From Parapedobacter koreensis (GTDB taxonomy: Bacteria; Bacteroidota; Bacteroidia; Sphingobacteriales; Sphingobacteriaceae), in NCBI RefSeq assembly GCF_900109365.1, contig NZ_FNZR01000008.1:124001-188000 (forward strand): a DNA stretch of 64,000 nucleotides, given 5' to 3'. Positions 1-9,186 of this stretch are shown in pieces. Every line of letters begins with the position of its first letter. Position 1 is the first letter of the stretch. Made by a program: the position numbers and the translations under genes. The notes beneath the pieces were generated by a model. The model was given only the letters and a program-made list of their open reading frames with translations. It made no database searches and was not told the DNA's origin.

Positions 1-1884
1 CAACCACATCCGCTGCTCGTCAGAAAAGAGATTTGACCGCTGTGCTTCTGTCCACAGGTTAATTTGGTTGACGATTTCTTCCAGATTCGGATTTGCCAAA
101 GCAGGTTCCCTCAACACCAAAGCGTAGCCGGCATGGTAACCTGCCGCAAGGCCAAGCATCCAATCGACATCTTCTACCGTAGTGTGTTCGGTGATTAGGA
201 ACCAGCCAAGCATGTTGGGCAGGTAATTGTTTTCCAGGAACGGCTGGTTGGCAAAGCGCACATCCGCTTGGCTCTCGCGGAAACCGGCATACCAGGGTTC
301 ACCCCAGTTGAGGTAATGGTTGAAATGCCAGAAATAATGGTTGGCCCTGCTGGATCCGAATACGACCGGGTGATTCGCGCCACGGAATACCTGCTCGGCG
401 AAGGTGTTGAAGGATAAATCACCCATGCCGGTGGCATAGGTGCCTTCATGTCCATCGAAATCCATTTGGTTGGCACCCGTCTCATTGATGAATTGGACGA
501 TGTTGTCTGCGACTTCGCGTTGCAGTGTCCAATCCGGAAAAAGCACTTTGTATGGATGGTCGATAAGCCGATGTGCAGCAGTTCCGGCGGCATGTTTCTG
601 TGCCATGGTGCCGAACGCCCCACGTACACATCCCAGTAGCCGGTACGGTGCCGTTTGGCTGACCTCGCGGAAGCGGATAAGTTCGGTGCCGATGCGTACA
701 CAGTTCAGGTCGCTCCGCATCTGGAAGTATTCAGACGAGCTGACAGTGATTTCGGTTTCCTGTTCGGAAATGGCCTGTTCGAGCGCTGCGGATCCGGCAG
801 TCATGAGGTGCTCGCTGGGAACCGGTGTCACGTAAGCATCGTTGGTGGTGAGAAAGGTTGTCAGCGTGTGGAAGCCCAGCCGCAGTCCGAGTGCTTTCGC
901 CTTGTCCACCGCTGTTTTAAAGCCGTTACGCCCGTTGGGAAATAACGATGCCTTCAACACAAAATGACCCCACGTATCAAACGGATCCTCGTGATACACG
1001 CCCGCCATTCCCATCCGCTTGGCAAGGTTCAGGAAAGTGTCTACATTGGATTCGTTGAACGAGGTGATGAGGTAAGGCCTGCCTACTTCTTTGGACGTCC
1101 GAATCCACTCGTCCTGCCACATGGCATATGGGAGTTTCTCCGCTTTGGCAATGGAAAGGATCGTGGGCAGGGCCATGGCTGGCTTGCAACCGAACAGGGC
1201 AATCGCTGAACCTTCGATCTGTCCGTCCGGTATGGCCGGCACCGGGACATTCTGCCAGCGATCCCATACCTTGATATTCCGAGCTACTGACCGATTAATT
1301 GTAAAGGCCTGTAAAGACGATCCGGAAGGACGGGAAAGCGCGGCAGTACCGGTGTCGAAAATAGCCCCTTCCTGATTTACCCATTTTCCGCCGGAGGTCT
1401 TGGTATTGAGTCCCTGCATGCCGATGGCATATGCTGCATCGCGCACTACACCTACCGTGTTGCCGATGCTGTCCTTGAGTGACGTATGGATGTTGCCCCA
1501 GACGAGCGCCTCCACATCCTTGCTGATGTCCTGCACTTCAAACCGAAGGTATTGTTTGTGCGGGGTAGCGCGGATTCGCACAAACAGGTCGCCCGGGAAA
1601 TCGAAGGTGATCAGTTGCTTGTCAAACCGCGCTTGCACGGGTGATATGCTATGCCCATCGTGTATGAGCTGTACCAAAAAATTGCGATCGGTATCGATAG
1701 CATATTCTTTGCCCGAAGAAATGGCCTTTAAGGAAGTGATGTTGCCCTTTGGGCCGATGGATAACGATAACGATTCGCTTTTGTAGGTCTGTGCCTGTGC
1801 CAGTGAAATTGGTAATAAAAAAAGGCAAATGCATGTAATTACGGTGCGGAAACGAAGTTTTGTAGGATCTGTTTGTCGTATCAT
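1..1884 (-). CDS. Secreted probable glycoside hydrolase, 3' end cut by window edge
   Basis: The frame is open for 628 codons from ATG at 1884 to the left edge, so the C-terminus is missing. The N-terminus has a Sec signal (about residues 12-31, ending LAQAQ). An N-terminal beta-rich part is followed by a barrel-like region with phrases typical of alpha-galactosidase-like TIM barrels, such as LGLRLGFHTLTTF and MDFDGHEGTY; the Asp residues of MDFDG are candidates for catalysis. I cannot assign a GH family. It lies 97 bases downstream of the GH29 fucosidase on the same strand, which suggests joint action on a fucosylated glycan. The hydrolase call rests on context and motif style, not a firm family match. 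Confidence 0.55.
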   Translation of the reverse strand, partial: MIRQTDPTKLRFRTVITCICLFLLPISLAQAQTYKSESLSLSIGPKGNITSLKAISSGKEYAIDTDRNFLVQLIHDGHSISPVQARFDKQLITFDFPGDLFVRIRATPHKQYLRFEVQDISKDVEALVWGNIHTSLKDSIGNTVGVVRDAAYAIGMQGLNTKTSGGKWVNQEGAIFDTGTAALSRPSGSSLQAFTINRSVARNIKVWDRWQNVPVPAIPDGQIEGSAIALFGCKPAMALPTILSIAKAEKLPYAMWQDEWIRTSKEVGRPYLITSFNESNVDTFLNLAKRMGMAGVYHEDPFDTWGHFVLKASLFPNGRNGFKTAVDKAKALGLRLGFHTLTTFLTTNDAYVTPVPSEHLMTAGSAALEQAISEQETEITVSSSEYFQMRSDLNCVRIGTELIRFREVSQTAPYRLLGCVRGAFGTMAQKHAAGTAAHRLIDHPYKVLFPDWTLQREVADNIVQFINETGANQMDFDGHEGTYATGMGDLSFNTFAEQVFRGANHPVVFGSSRANHYFWHFNHYLNWGEPWYAGFRESQADVRFANQPFLENNYLPNMLGWFLITEHTTVEDVDWMLGLAAGYHAGYALVLREPALANPNLEEIVNQINLWTEAQRSNLFSDEQRMWL

Positions 1885-1981
1885 GTTAAAATGTAAATGC
1901 AATTATTCGGTAACTATCTTGGAGTTTGGTAATGAAAGCGCGAACTATTCACGTTGTAGCATGATAGCACGATTTCTGATA

Positions 1982-3442
1982 TCAGTGACTCAATTTGATG
2001 GCGGCTGCGTAACGCAAGGTTGTAAGGGTACGTTTGTTGTTTGGAACGGTGATTTCCAATGTATTTCCGTTGGTTTTAAACTTCATTTTGCCCAATCCCA
2101 GTATTTCCACCTGTTTTACCAATTTACCATCAGGCAGGGCCAGCTGAATGGTGGCAGGAAGCAGGACTTGATCGCTGTCGTCTTCGGATAATAAGAATGC
2201 ATAGCTGGTGTTGCCATCCTTGTGTTGCGTATAAAAGATGTTGCTCTGTGCATAAGGCGTTACCGTGCGAGTGCTGTAGATGCCTTCACCGTTGATCGTT
2301 ATCCATTCGCCTACCGCCCTCAGGCGGTCGTAGGCTGCCGGATCCCAGTCGCCATGAGGCCCCGGACCGATATTCAGCAAATAATTGCCTCCCCGGGAGA
2401 CGATCTTGACAAGCGTATGTACGATTTGGCGCGCGGGTTTGTATATATCGTCTGGTACGTAGCTCCATGAATTGCCCATGGTGAGGCAGCTTTCCCAGGG
2501 AATGTCAAGCGGTTCGGAGGGTACCTGCTGTTCGGGGGTGACGTAGTTTTCAAATTCGCCGGCTACGGTACGGTCGACCACCAGTAGCCCCGGCTGATGC
2601 GTGCGGGCCATGGCAGCAATGCGAGCCATATCGATATCCTGCTCGGTCTTGATGGTGCGTTGCCACTCCACGGTGGTGTCTATGGTGGAATAGGGTCTCA
2701 CCCAGCCGCCATCCAGCCAGAGGATATCGACCTTGCCGTAGCCAGTCATCAACTCCTCGATTTGATGATAAGTGAAATTCTTGAAACTTTCCCAGCGTTC
2801 GGGATATTTCACCGGGTCATAGTTGACATTGCGATCTTTTGGCGGGAAGTAGGGCCACCAGTAGTCGTCAGAATGCCAATCCGGTTTCGAAAAATAGGTG
2901 CCGATTTTGAAATCATCCCCGCGGAAGGCGTCGAAAATTTCTTTGGTTACGTTTGCCCGTGGATGGCTGGAAAACGGGGTTTTGCTGTCAGTGATTTTAT
3001 AATCGCTTTGTTTGGTGTCAAACATGGCAAAGCCATCATGGTGCTTGGTGGTGAAAATGACATATTTCATGCCTGCCTGTTTGGCCGCTTCGGCCCATTT
3101 TTCGGGATTGAATTGCGTGGGGTTAAACGTAGTTTGCAGGTTTTCATAGGCTTTTACATAGTCAAAGTAACTTTGGGCATGGGGCCCGCGCCGAACGGTC
3201 CAGCCCTCATCTTCTGGGCAGAGGCTCCAACTTTCTACAACCCCCCATTGGCTGTATGTGCCCCAATGCATGAAAAGCCCGAACTTGAGATCCTGCCATT
3301 CCGCCAGGTTCTTCTGCACAAGCGGATCGGTAGGTGGAATGTAGTTGGCGGACACGTCGTGGTGCTGGGCTGTAGCCAAAAAAGGAAGGCACGCAATTAA
3401 CGCCATGGCGGCCGGGAAGAAATAGTTGCGAGTTATTCTCAT
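1982..3442 (-). CDS. Alpha-L-fucosidase, GH29
   Basis: Predicted to hydrolyse terminal alpha-L-fucose from glycans in the periplasm or at the cell surface. The 486-residue protein has a signal peptide (ending FLATAQ), then a GH29 barrel. Family motifs visible are KFGLFMHWG near residue 52, YVIFTTKHHDGFAMF near residue 127, and VDILWLDGGW, where Asp244 matches the GH29 nucleophile. A C-terminal beta domain follows. The length is close to the family norm. It belongs to the ROK-SusC-SusD locus but sits beyond a strong terminator and appears to have its own promoter, which resembles that of the ROK gene. The acid/base residue is variable in this family and I do not assign it. Confidence 0.93.
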   Translation of the reverse strand: MRITRNYFFPAAMALIACLPFLATAQHHDVSANYIPPTDPLVQKNLAEWQDLKFGLFMHWGTYSQWGVVESWSLCPEDEGWTVRRGPHAQSYFDYVKAYENLQTTFNPTQFNPEKWAEAAKQAGMKYVIFTTKHHDGFAMFDTKQSDYKITDSKTPFSSHPRANVTKEIFDAFRGDDFKIGTYFSKPDWHSDDYWWPYFPPKDRNVNYDPVKYPERWESFKNFTYHQIEELMTGYGKVDILWLDGGWVRPYSTIDTTVEWQRTIKTEQDIDMARIAAMARTHQPGLLVVDRTVAGEFENYVTPEQQVPSEPLDIPWESCLTMGNSWSYVPDDIYKPARQIVHTLVKIVSRGGNYLLNIGPGPHGDWDPAAYDRLRAVGEWITINGEGIYSTRTVTPYAQSNIFYTQHKDGNTSYAFLLSEDDSDQVLLPATIQLALPDGKLVKQVEILGLGKMKFKTNGNTLEITVPNNKRTLTTLRYAAAIKLSH

Positions 3443-3594
3443 GGTCAGTATTTATATTGGTTGATGAAATCCTTCGTTGATATGTGTTTTTAATGATAAT
3501 TCATAATGATGATCCTTGTTAGCTATCAACTGAAACGCTAGGTTTTTTGTTGGAAATAACTGCGAATAACCTGCTGAATAGCATATCGCTAACG

Positions 3595-3662
3595 CAAACT
3601 TAATAAAATATTGATTTTTTTGAAATGACTTTTTAAAAAGAAATTATAAGATATTTTAATAT
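3595..3662 (-). promoter_or_regulatory. GH29 promoter with upstream operator-like element (copy A)
   Basis: On the minus strand a TAAGTTTG box (3595-3602) lies 19 bases downstream of TTTC (3622-3625), fitting the Bacteroidota -33/-7 promoter. Upstream of it is a 35-base AT-rich block (3628-3662) that matches the block at 10483-10517, upstream of the ROK gene, at 30 of 35 positions. The block contains a TTTTTAAAAA palindrome. The shared architecture suggests that one regulator, most simply the ROK protein, controls both promoters. Confidence 0.65.
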
Positions 3663-3883
3663 GCTTATTTTCAACATAAAATAACGGATCAAGCTGCCAA
3701 ATCGTGGACTTGCCGTAGCTCATCGTGCATTATCACAGGCGCATTTACGAAAAGTCTTGAGATAATCTCGGATCATTTCCGGGCAGGGTAATAGGCGGTC
3801 GGTCGGAGGAAGCTTAAGCTATCGCGTAAACTGGTTTTTTAGTTAAACGAAGGAATGGTGCAGAATGCTACATGTCTTATCAA

Positions 3884-3921
3884 AAACAAGATGGCGGCTA
3901 AGAACAGCCGCCATCTTGTTT
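3884..3921 (-). terminator. Rho-independent terminator after the SusD-like gene
   Basis: A perfect 16-base stem (3884-3899 with 3906-3921) with a 6-base loop. On the minus strand it ends in TTGTTTTTG. It begins 30 bases after the SusD-like stop and separates the SusC/SusD unit from GH29. Confidence 0.9.
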
Positions 3922-3951
3922 GTTATGCATGTTGATTTGCCGGATTGACTA

Positions 3952-5559
3952 TCAAGGCATCCAATATACCTTCGTTGCTGTTTGTTCGGGTGCTTCAGCC
4001 CCTCCGGTCACAGCCATCCAATTTGCGTTATTGTTTATTCTTTCTGCATCAGGATAAGGTAGCTTGTAAATGGTGGAACGTGTCGTGCCGGGTGCAAGCG
4101 GCGTTAGACCTGTTCTTCGTACAATTGCCCATGCTTCAGCCGGTTCGAACAACGTGGCTATCCAAGCCTGCGTAGCGATCTTGGTCAGTGCATCAGCATT
4201 GTTCGATCCATCATACGCCACATCGGGATTCGTCAAAAATGCTTCCATTTCTGCATCAGTAGGCGGAGTGGGTTTGACGCCCCATGCTTGCGAATTTTGC
4301 GCATAGGCATACCAGAAATCGACGGATGCAGTAATGCCAGCTTCATATTCCTGTTTAGCCAGTGTGGTGTTCTGGGCTATTCCCATGCCGCGTTGGTAGA
4401 TCTCCGCTTTCAGGAAATGCACATCCGCTTCCGTGATGATGAGGTAGGGGAAATACCATTGATCATACGCAAGGTAAAAGTTGAACGTTGAATAACGGTT
4501 GTCTGGATCTTCACCGATGGGCTGTCTGGCGGTCAAACTGCCGTTGTAGGGATCGCCACCGTCCGTGGAGGAACCATCATGCGGCTGCGCTATCCACTCA
4601 TCCGCGTTGTTGGTTTGGAAGAAAACGTAGCAACGTGGATCATAGATGCCTGTACCGTCTTTGTCATCGCTGCTGGACATCTGGTTCCACATATTTGTGC
4701 CCAAACGCAGACGGGACACTGATCGCTCGCGGAACGTATACCATTGGCGTTCGGTCACGATAGCCGGAGAGACCGACATTGGCCAAAAGCCGTAGTTGTC
4801 CTTCAGTAAGCTGGCAGGATTTTGATTGTTTGGTAGGGGTTTGTTTCCACCGATGACATCGGTAATGATTTCCGACGCCAACGCTTGCTCTTTATCATAT
4901 AACCGTACGGCATATCGAAGGCGCAATGCATTGGCAAACTTCTTCCACGCATCAAAGTCGTTCTGAAGGAACGATTCGGATGCACCGATACTGGTTTGAT
5001 TGGCTGCCATCCCGACACCATCAACGGCCACTTTCAAATCTGCCAATACGCTTTTGTAAATATCCACTTGGTTATCGTACGCGGGTCGGTAATATTCAAC
5101 GCCTTGATCCGCGGATGCGGCTTGGCTGTAAGGGATATCACCATAGTAGTCCAGCATGTGCAACGTTTTGGAGGCGATGAGGATGGTGGCCATATGCCTT
5201 ACGTTGTCGAATAACGCCGGATTTTCCTGCTCATCTATTTTTCGGATCAACGCCTTGTAATTATACAGGCTTGGGTAATAGCTGTTCCACAGGCTGGACG
5301 TGTAATTAAGATAGGGGGCCAATGTGTTCTGTACGGCCTGTTGATTGGTAAGGGGGTAAAACAAGCTTACGTATAGTGTGTTGTCCTCGTTGGTGATGTT
5401 TTTTGCCAGTCCGTTGAACAATCCCGGTACGGATGTTGTCGCTACGCTGGCATCTTTGTAGGGCTGATTGATCTCTTCAAAGCCCTGTTCGCAGGATACT
5501 AAGCCGGTTGCTAAACCTGCAACCAGTAGTCTGTATATGATTTTTTGAGTGCTTTTCAT
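3952..5559 (-). CDS. SusD/RagB-like glycan-binding outer-membrane lipoprotein
   Basis: Surface lipoprotein expected to cap the SusC transporter encoded just upstream and to bind its substrate. I start at ATG 5559, giving 535 residues that begin MKSTQKIIYRLL and carry a lipobox (GLVSC); the longer frame from 5655 would bury this signal. The body looks like the SusD-like family with helical TPR-type repeats (WNSYYPSLYNYKALI near residue 100, HFLKAEIYQRG near residue 400). The start lies 10 bases after the SusC stop, so the two are very probably co-transcribed. The substrate is not shown by the sequence; the neighbouring fucosidase suggests a fucose-containing glycan. Confidence 0.92.
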   Translation of the reverse strand: MKSTQKIIYRLLVAGLATGLVSCEQGFEEINQPYKDASVATTSVPGLFNGLAKNITNEDNTLYVSLFYPLTNQQAVQNTLAPYLNYTSSLWNSYYPSLYNYKALIRKIDEQENPALFDNVRHMATILIASKTLHMLDYYGDIPYSQAASADQGVEYYRPAYDNQVDIYKSVLADLKVAVDGVGMAANQTSIGASESFLQNDFDAWKKFANALRLRYAVRLYDKEQALASEIITDVIGGNKPLPNNQNPASLLKDNYGFWPMSVSPAIVTERQWYTFRERSVSRLRLGTNMWNQMSSSDDKDGTGIYDPRCYVFFQTNNADEWIAQPHDGSSTDGGDPYNGSLTARQPIGEDPDNRYSTFNFYLAYDQWYFPYLIITEADVHFLKAEIYQRGMGIAQNTTLAKQEYEAGITASVDFWYAYAQNSQAWGVKPTPPTDAEMEAFLTNPDVAYDGSNNADALTKIATQAWIATLFEPAEAWAIVRRTGLTPLAPGTTRSTIYKLPYPDAERINNNANWMAVTGGAEAPEQTATKVYWMP

Positions 5560-5569
5560 GACAGTCTGT

Positions 5570-8500
5570 TTAAAGCGATGTTTTGATGGAAAAACCGAAG
5601 GAACGTGCACGGGGTACAGACGAATATTCGATGCCCTGCATGTTCCCGATGCCATTTACGCCCTCGGGATTCAATCCCTTGGGGATGCTGGTGTAAATGT
5701 AAAACAGGTCACGTCCAATCAGTGAAACGCTGAGGTTTTGGAGAAAGCCTGTTTTTTGGACAAAATTCACAGGAAGTTGATACGTCAGCGCCACTTCCCG
5801 AAGTTTTACCCACGTGTTTTCAAAGACCGAGGCTGACCGCGGAATGTGTCCCAAGTGGTTCCATGACGTAAAGGTATTCAGGTAGTACCACTGGTAGTTG
5901 ACTACATTCGTGTTGGGTGTCGTGCTTATTAACTCCCCGTCGGATCCGTAAGTGGCATATACGCCGTCAAATACAACACCGGTATTAGCAGTCGTGCCAT
6001 CGGGATAGACGAGCGGGAGCCCGCCACCATTGCGTTCTTTGACTGTTTCTTGTAATAAGCCGTTGCCCATCGCCGCTGCGTAGGTACCAAAGTAAGTATC
6101 GCCCCCGATTTTTGCGTCAATCATGGCATACAGGGAGAGGCCTTTGTAACTAAACGTATTGCTGATACCTCCGGTCAACAGCGGTAATGCGTTTCCGATG
6201 GGTACTTCGGTGTCAGTAGTCTTCCACCGTGTTCCGGCGATGTAGGTTTGGCCGTTCACTGTATACGTAAGGGGTAGGCCGTTATCCGGATTGACCACAT
6301 CTACCACTTCTTTCTGTCCATTCGCATAGACGAAATCCCTGCCGTATATGGTGCCGTATTTTTCGCCCACCTTTACCCGTTGTGAGACACCGCTTCCACC
6401 AAAAAAAGAGCCGAGGGTCAGATCATCAATGCCTTCGTCCAAGGCCAGGACCTTTGTCGTTGACGTAGCACCGTTTACACTGATATTCCACGAAAAGTCA
6501 GGCGTTTGTATGGCGCGTGCGTTGATGATAAACTCGAATCCTTTGTTGCCCAATTCCCCCCTATTGATTTGAATGTTGCTGAATCCGGAGGAAATTGGCA
6601 AGGCATTCGTGAGGATTTGGTTGGAGGATTTCATGGTGTATGCCGTTAACTCGACATTCAGCCGATTTTTCAGGAACCCCAAGCTCAACCCTAACTCATA
6701 AGCCCGGCTACGCTGCGGCTCAATGCCCGGAAACTTCAAGGTGTTGGGGTAGGTTTGTGCCGCCTGACCATTATACGCTTCGGTCGTGATGATGTCATAA
6801 ATGGTGTAGGGATCCGTATCGCTGCCGGTTTCTGCATAGGACAGCGTCAGTTTCCCGAAATTTAGCCAAGGAGCGGCCGTCTGCATGCCTTTGATCCCAT
6901 CGCTGAACACATAACTCAAGTTAGCCGATGGATAGAAATAGGAGTTATAAGCATCGGCCAGTGTAGATGACCAGTCATTCCTTCCGGTGACCTGCAAGAA
7001 AAGGTTGTCGTTGTAGGACAAATCGAGAAACCCGTAAATCGAATTGATTTTTTTGCCATATCGTGTTTCTTCTGCGGCGGTCGGTGGATTGACGCCATTG
7101 TTCAAGGCAAAAATAAACGGCTTCACAAAGTTCCCGTTCGTTTTGTTGCTGACGGTGTAATCGTTGCGATGATACGCTTCGGTTCCGGCTGTTAAGCTAC
7201 CGCTGATCGCTTGGTCAAAGAGGTTGTCCTTATGCAAGCGGGCGTAGGCATTCAAATTGCGGTTGAAACTCTTCGCCATGGCCTGTCCGTAATAGCCATC
7301 TTGTGTGCCCGCTAAGTTGGTCGGATAATTTTTGATTTCCGTATTGTCGCTGGAATTATCCAGGCCGCCCTGCGCGGTTAGCGTAAGCCAGTCGGTTACA
7401 TCAGCAATGATTTTCGCGCCACCTATGAGTTGATCACGAGCGAATGTCGTGTTGTTTTTGTATTGCCTCCAGAAAGAGTTGGCCATGTAACTGTAATAGG
7501 GATAGCGGGGGGATCCTGCTGGGAAATTGCTGGAATTGGTCACATCAAGCCGCGATCCGTCGGGTGCGAAATTATTCAGCTCTTCTACATCTGATCGGTA
7601 ATCACGTGGGACAGCGTAGGAAAAGCCGGCAAGGAAATGGCCTGCGCCTACCGGCGGCGTATTGAGCCGTTCGTAGCTGGTATAGCTTCCCGTGATTTCT
7701 GCAGTAACCCGGCTGCTTACCTTAATGGTGGTTCCCAGGTTAAAGGTGTTGGTGTTAAAATTGCTGTTCAGGACGTTGGCTTTGTTATCACTTCGCGTGT
7801 ATGAAAAACGTGCCGTCCCGAAATCACCGCCGCCGGAGATAGCCACATTATGCTGACCTACCGAGCCATTCGGGAAAAAAGCTTTCCAGTTGTCCGGCTG
7901 TGCCGAATAAGGCCTGAGCACCCCATCATACCAAAGAATGGGTTGATCGTCAAATCGTGGGCCCCATGATAATCCACTTGGAAACGATAGCAGGTTGTAA
8001 TAGTCTGTGGTATTGTCGTAAGGAAATTTGCCGTAAGCAGACGATGTATAGTCGCCAGCTGGAAAATTGTACCCATTGTCGAGGCTGATTTGCACACGCT
8101 GGCCCGCTGCGTTCGTCGGAAACATTTTATCGTTATCGGCCGTCCACATGGCGGCAACTCCCCCAGAGCCATACTCATTCTGGAAATCCAAAAACTCATA
8201 TGCATTGACGCCCCGGAAAGAATAGGAATAGTCCACACCCAACCCTTTACGGCTCGTTCCTTTTTTTCGGGTAATCAAAATGACGCCGTTCGCACCACGT
8301 GCGCCATACAGTGCAGCCGCTGCCGGGCCCTTCAATACGGTGATGTCTTCGATATCCTCCGGATTGATAAAGTTAAGCCCTGTTCCCCAGTCGTTATAAC
8401 CACTTACGTCGGCACCCAACTGCGTTCCCACAGCACCGCCGCCACCGTTGTTGGCATTATTGTTTACCGGATCATTGTTGATGGCGACACCATCTACGAT

Positions 8501-9046
8501 GATCAGCGCACGATTGTCACCTGTGAGGGAGGTGTTCCCCCGGATGACCAGCCGCGACGAGCCGCCTTCTACACCGCCAGAGGCTTGGCTGATATTCAAG
8601 CCAGCCACTTTGCCAGCCAATCCCTGGGCAACGGATGAAGGTTGGGTAACGGTGAGATTTCCGCCCGAAACGGTTTGTGTAGCATAGCCTAAAGCCCGTT
8701 TTTCACGTTTGATACCAAAAGCTGTGACTACCACTTCACCAATTTCGCCGCTGGATAATTCGAGCGTTACATTGATCGTGGGGGTGCTACCTACCGCAAT
8801 GTTTTGGGTAACATATCCCAGCGCGCTGAATTGGAGCGTTTCTCCTGCCGAAGCACTAATGGTGTAACGCCCTTCGGCATCCGTTTGCGTACCGCGGCTG
8901 GTGCCCTGGATTTGTACGCTTACGCCAGCAATGGGGCCGTCAACATCCCGCACAATACCTGTGATGGATGGCTGTGCATAAACCAGAAGCACCGATCCAA
9001 GCAGTGCCATGATTACCATGCAACAATTGATGTACAAGTTTCTCAT
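5570..9046 (-). CDS. SusC/RagA-like TonB-dependent outer-membrane transporter
   Basis: A 1158-residue TonB-dependent transporter that should import oligosaccharides across the outer membrane using TonB-ExbBD energy. After the signal peptide (ending LVYAQ) comes a carboxypeptidase-regulatory-like beta-sandwich (about residues 28-105; SITGIVRDVDGPIAGVSVQI). Next is a TonB box-like segment with the SusC signature EVVVTAFGIKREKRALGYA, a plug domain with the GARGANGVILITRKKG motif near residue 245, and the 22-strand barrel. There is no N-terminal STN domain, so it is not expected to signal to an anti-sigma factor; this agrees with control by the adjacent ROK regulator. Confidence 0.96.
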   Translation of the reverse strand: MRNLYINCCMVIMALLGSVLLVYAQPSITGIVRDVDGPIAGVSVQIQGTSRGTQTDAEGRYTISASAGETLQFSALGYVTQNIAVGSTPTINVTLELSSGEIGEVVVTAFGIKREKRALGYATQTVSGGNLTVTQPSSVAQGLAGKVAGLNISQASGGVEGGSSRLVIRGNTSLTGDNRALIIVDGVAINNDPVNNNANNGGGGAVGTQLGADVSGYNDWGTGLNFINPEDIEDITVLKGPAAAALYGARGANGVILITRKKGTSRKGLGVDYSYSFRGVNAYEFLDFQNEYGSGGVAAMWTADNDKMFPTNAAGQRVQISLDNGYNFPAGDYTSSAYGKFPYDNTTDYYNLLSFPSGLSWGPRFDDQPILWYDGVLRPYSAQPDNWKAFFPNGSVGQHNVAISGGGDFGTARFSYTRSDNKANVLNSNFNTNTFNLGTTIKVSSRVTAEITGSYTSYERLNTPPVGAGHFLAGFSYAVPRDYRSDVEELNNFAPDGSRLDVTNSSNFPAGSPRYPYYSYMANSFWRQYKNNTTFARDQLIGGAKIIADVTDWLTLTAQGGLDNSSDNTEIKNYPTNLAGTQDGYYGQAMAKSFNRNLNAYARLHKDNLFDQAISGSLTAGTEAYHRNDYTVSNKTNGNFVKPFIFALNNGVNPPTAAEETRYGKKINSIYGFLDLSYNDNLFLQVTGRNDWSSTLADAYNSYFYPSANLSYVFSDGIKGMQTAAPWLNFGKLTLSYAETGSDTDPYTIYDIITTEAYNGQAAQTYPNTLKFPGIEPQRSRAYELGLSLGFLKNRLNVELTAYTMKSSNQILTNALPISSGFSNIQINRGELGNKGFEFIINARAIQTPDFSWNISVNGATSTTKVLALDEGIDDLTLGSFFGGSGVSQRVKVGEKYGTIYGRDFVYANGQKEVVDVVNPDNGLPLTYTVNGQTYIAGTRWKTTDTEVPIGNALPLLTGGISNTFSYKGLSLYAMIDAKIGGDTYFGTYAAAMGNGLLQETVKERNGGGLPLVYPDGTTANTGVVFDGVYATYGSDGELISTTPNTNVVNYQWYYLNTFTSWNHLGHIPRSASVFENTWVKLREVALTYQLPVNFVQKTGFLQNLSVSLIGRDLFYIYTSIPKGLNPEGVNGIGNMQGIEYSSVPRARSFGFSIKTSL

Positions 9047-9186
9047 TTGTCAAGTTGGTTTAAATCCATAATTTGATTGATTGTGTTGAAGAAGGATTGA
9101 TTGTTAGTTAGTTGTTTTTTATCATATGGCGCTTTTTGGAATTTCTTTTTTCTGCTTGGATAACGTTGATTAGTGCGGTCGGTTTA

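Larger units (their letters stand above)
3443..3951. other. Intergenic region between susD-like and GH29 genes
   Basis: This 509-base AT-rich gap has no credible gene. It holds, in minus-strand order, the terminator of the SusC/SusD unit (3884-3921), about 220 bases in which I see nothing, the GH29 promoter-operator element (3595-3662), and an untranslated leader of about 145 bases. Confidence 0.7.

Noticed and set aside
2597-3400. Long plus-strand open frame opposite the GH29 gene
   Set aside because: It is entirely antisense to a clear alpha-L-fucosidase and has no recognisable domain; a shadow frame.
5560-5655. Longer start for the SusD-like gene
   Set aside because: It would put 32 residues before a clear lipoprotein signal and overlap the SusC end; ATG 5559 is preferred.
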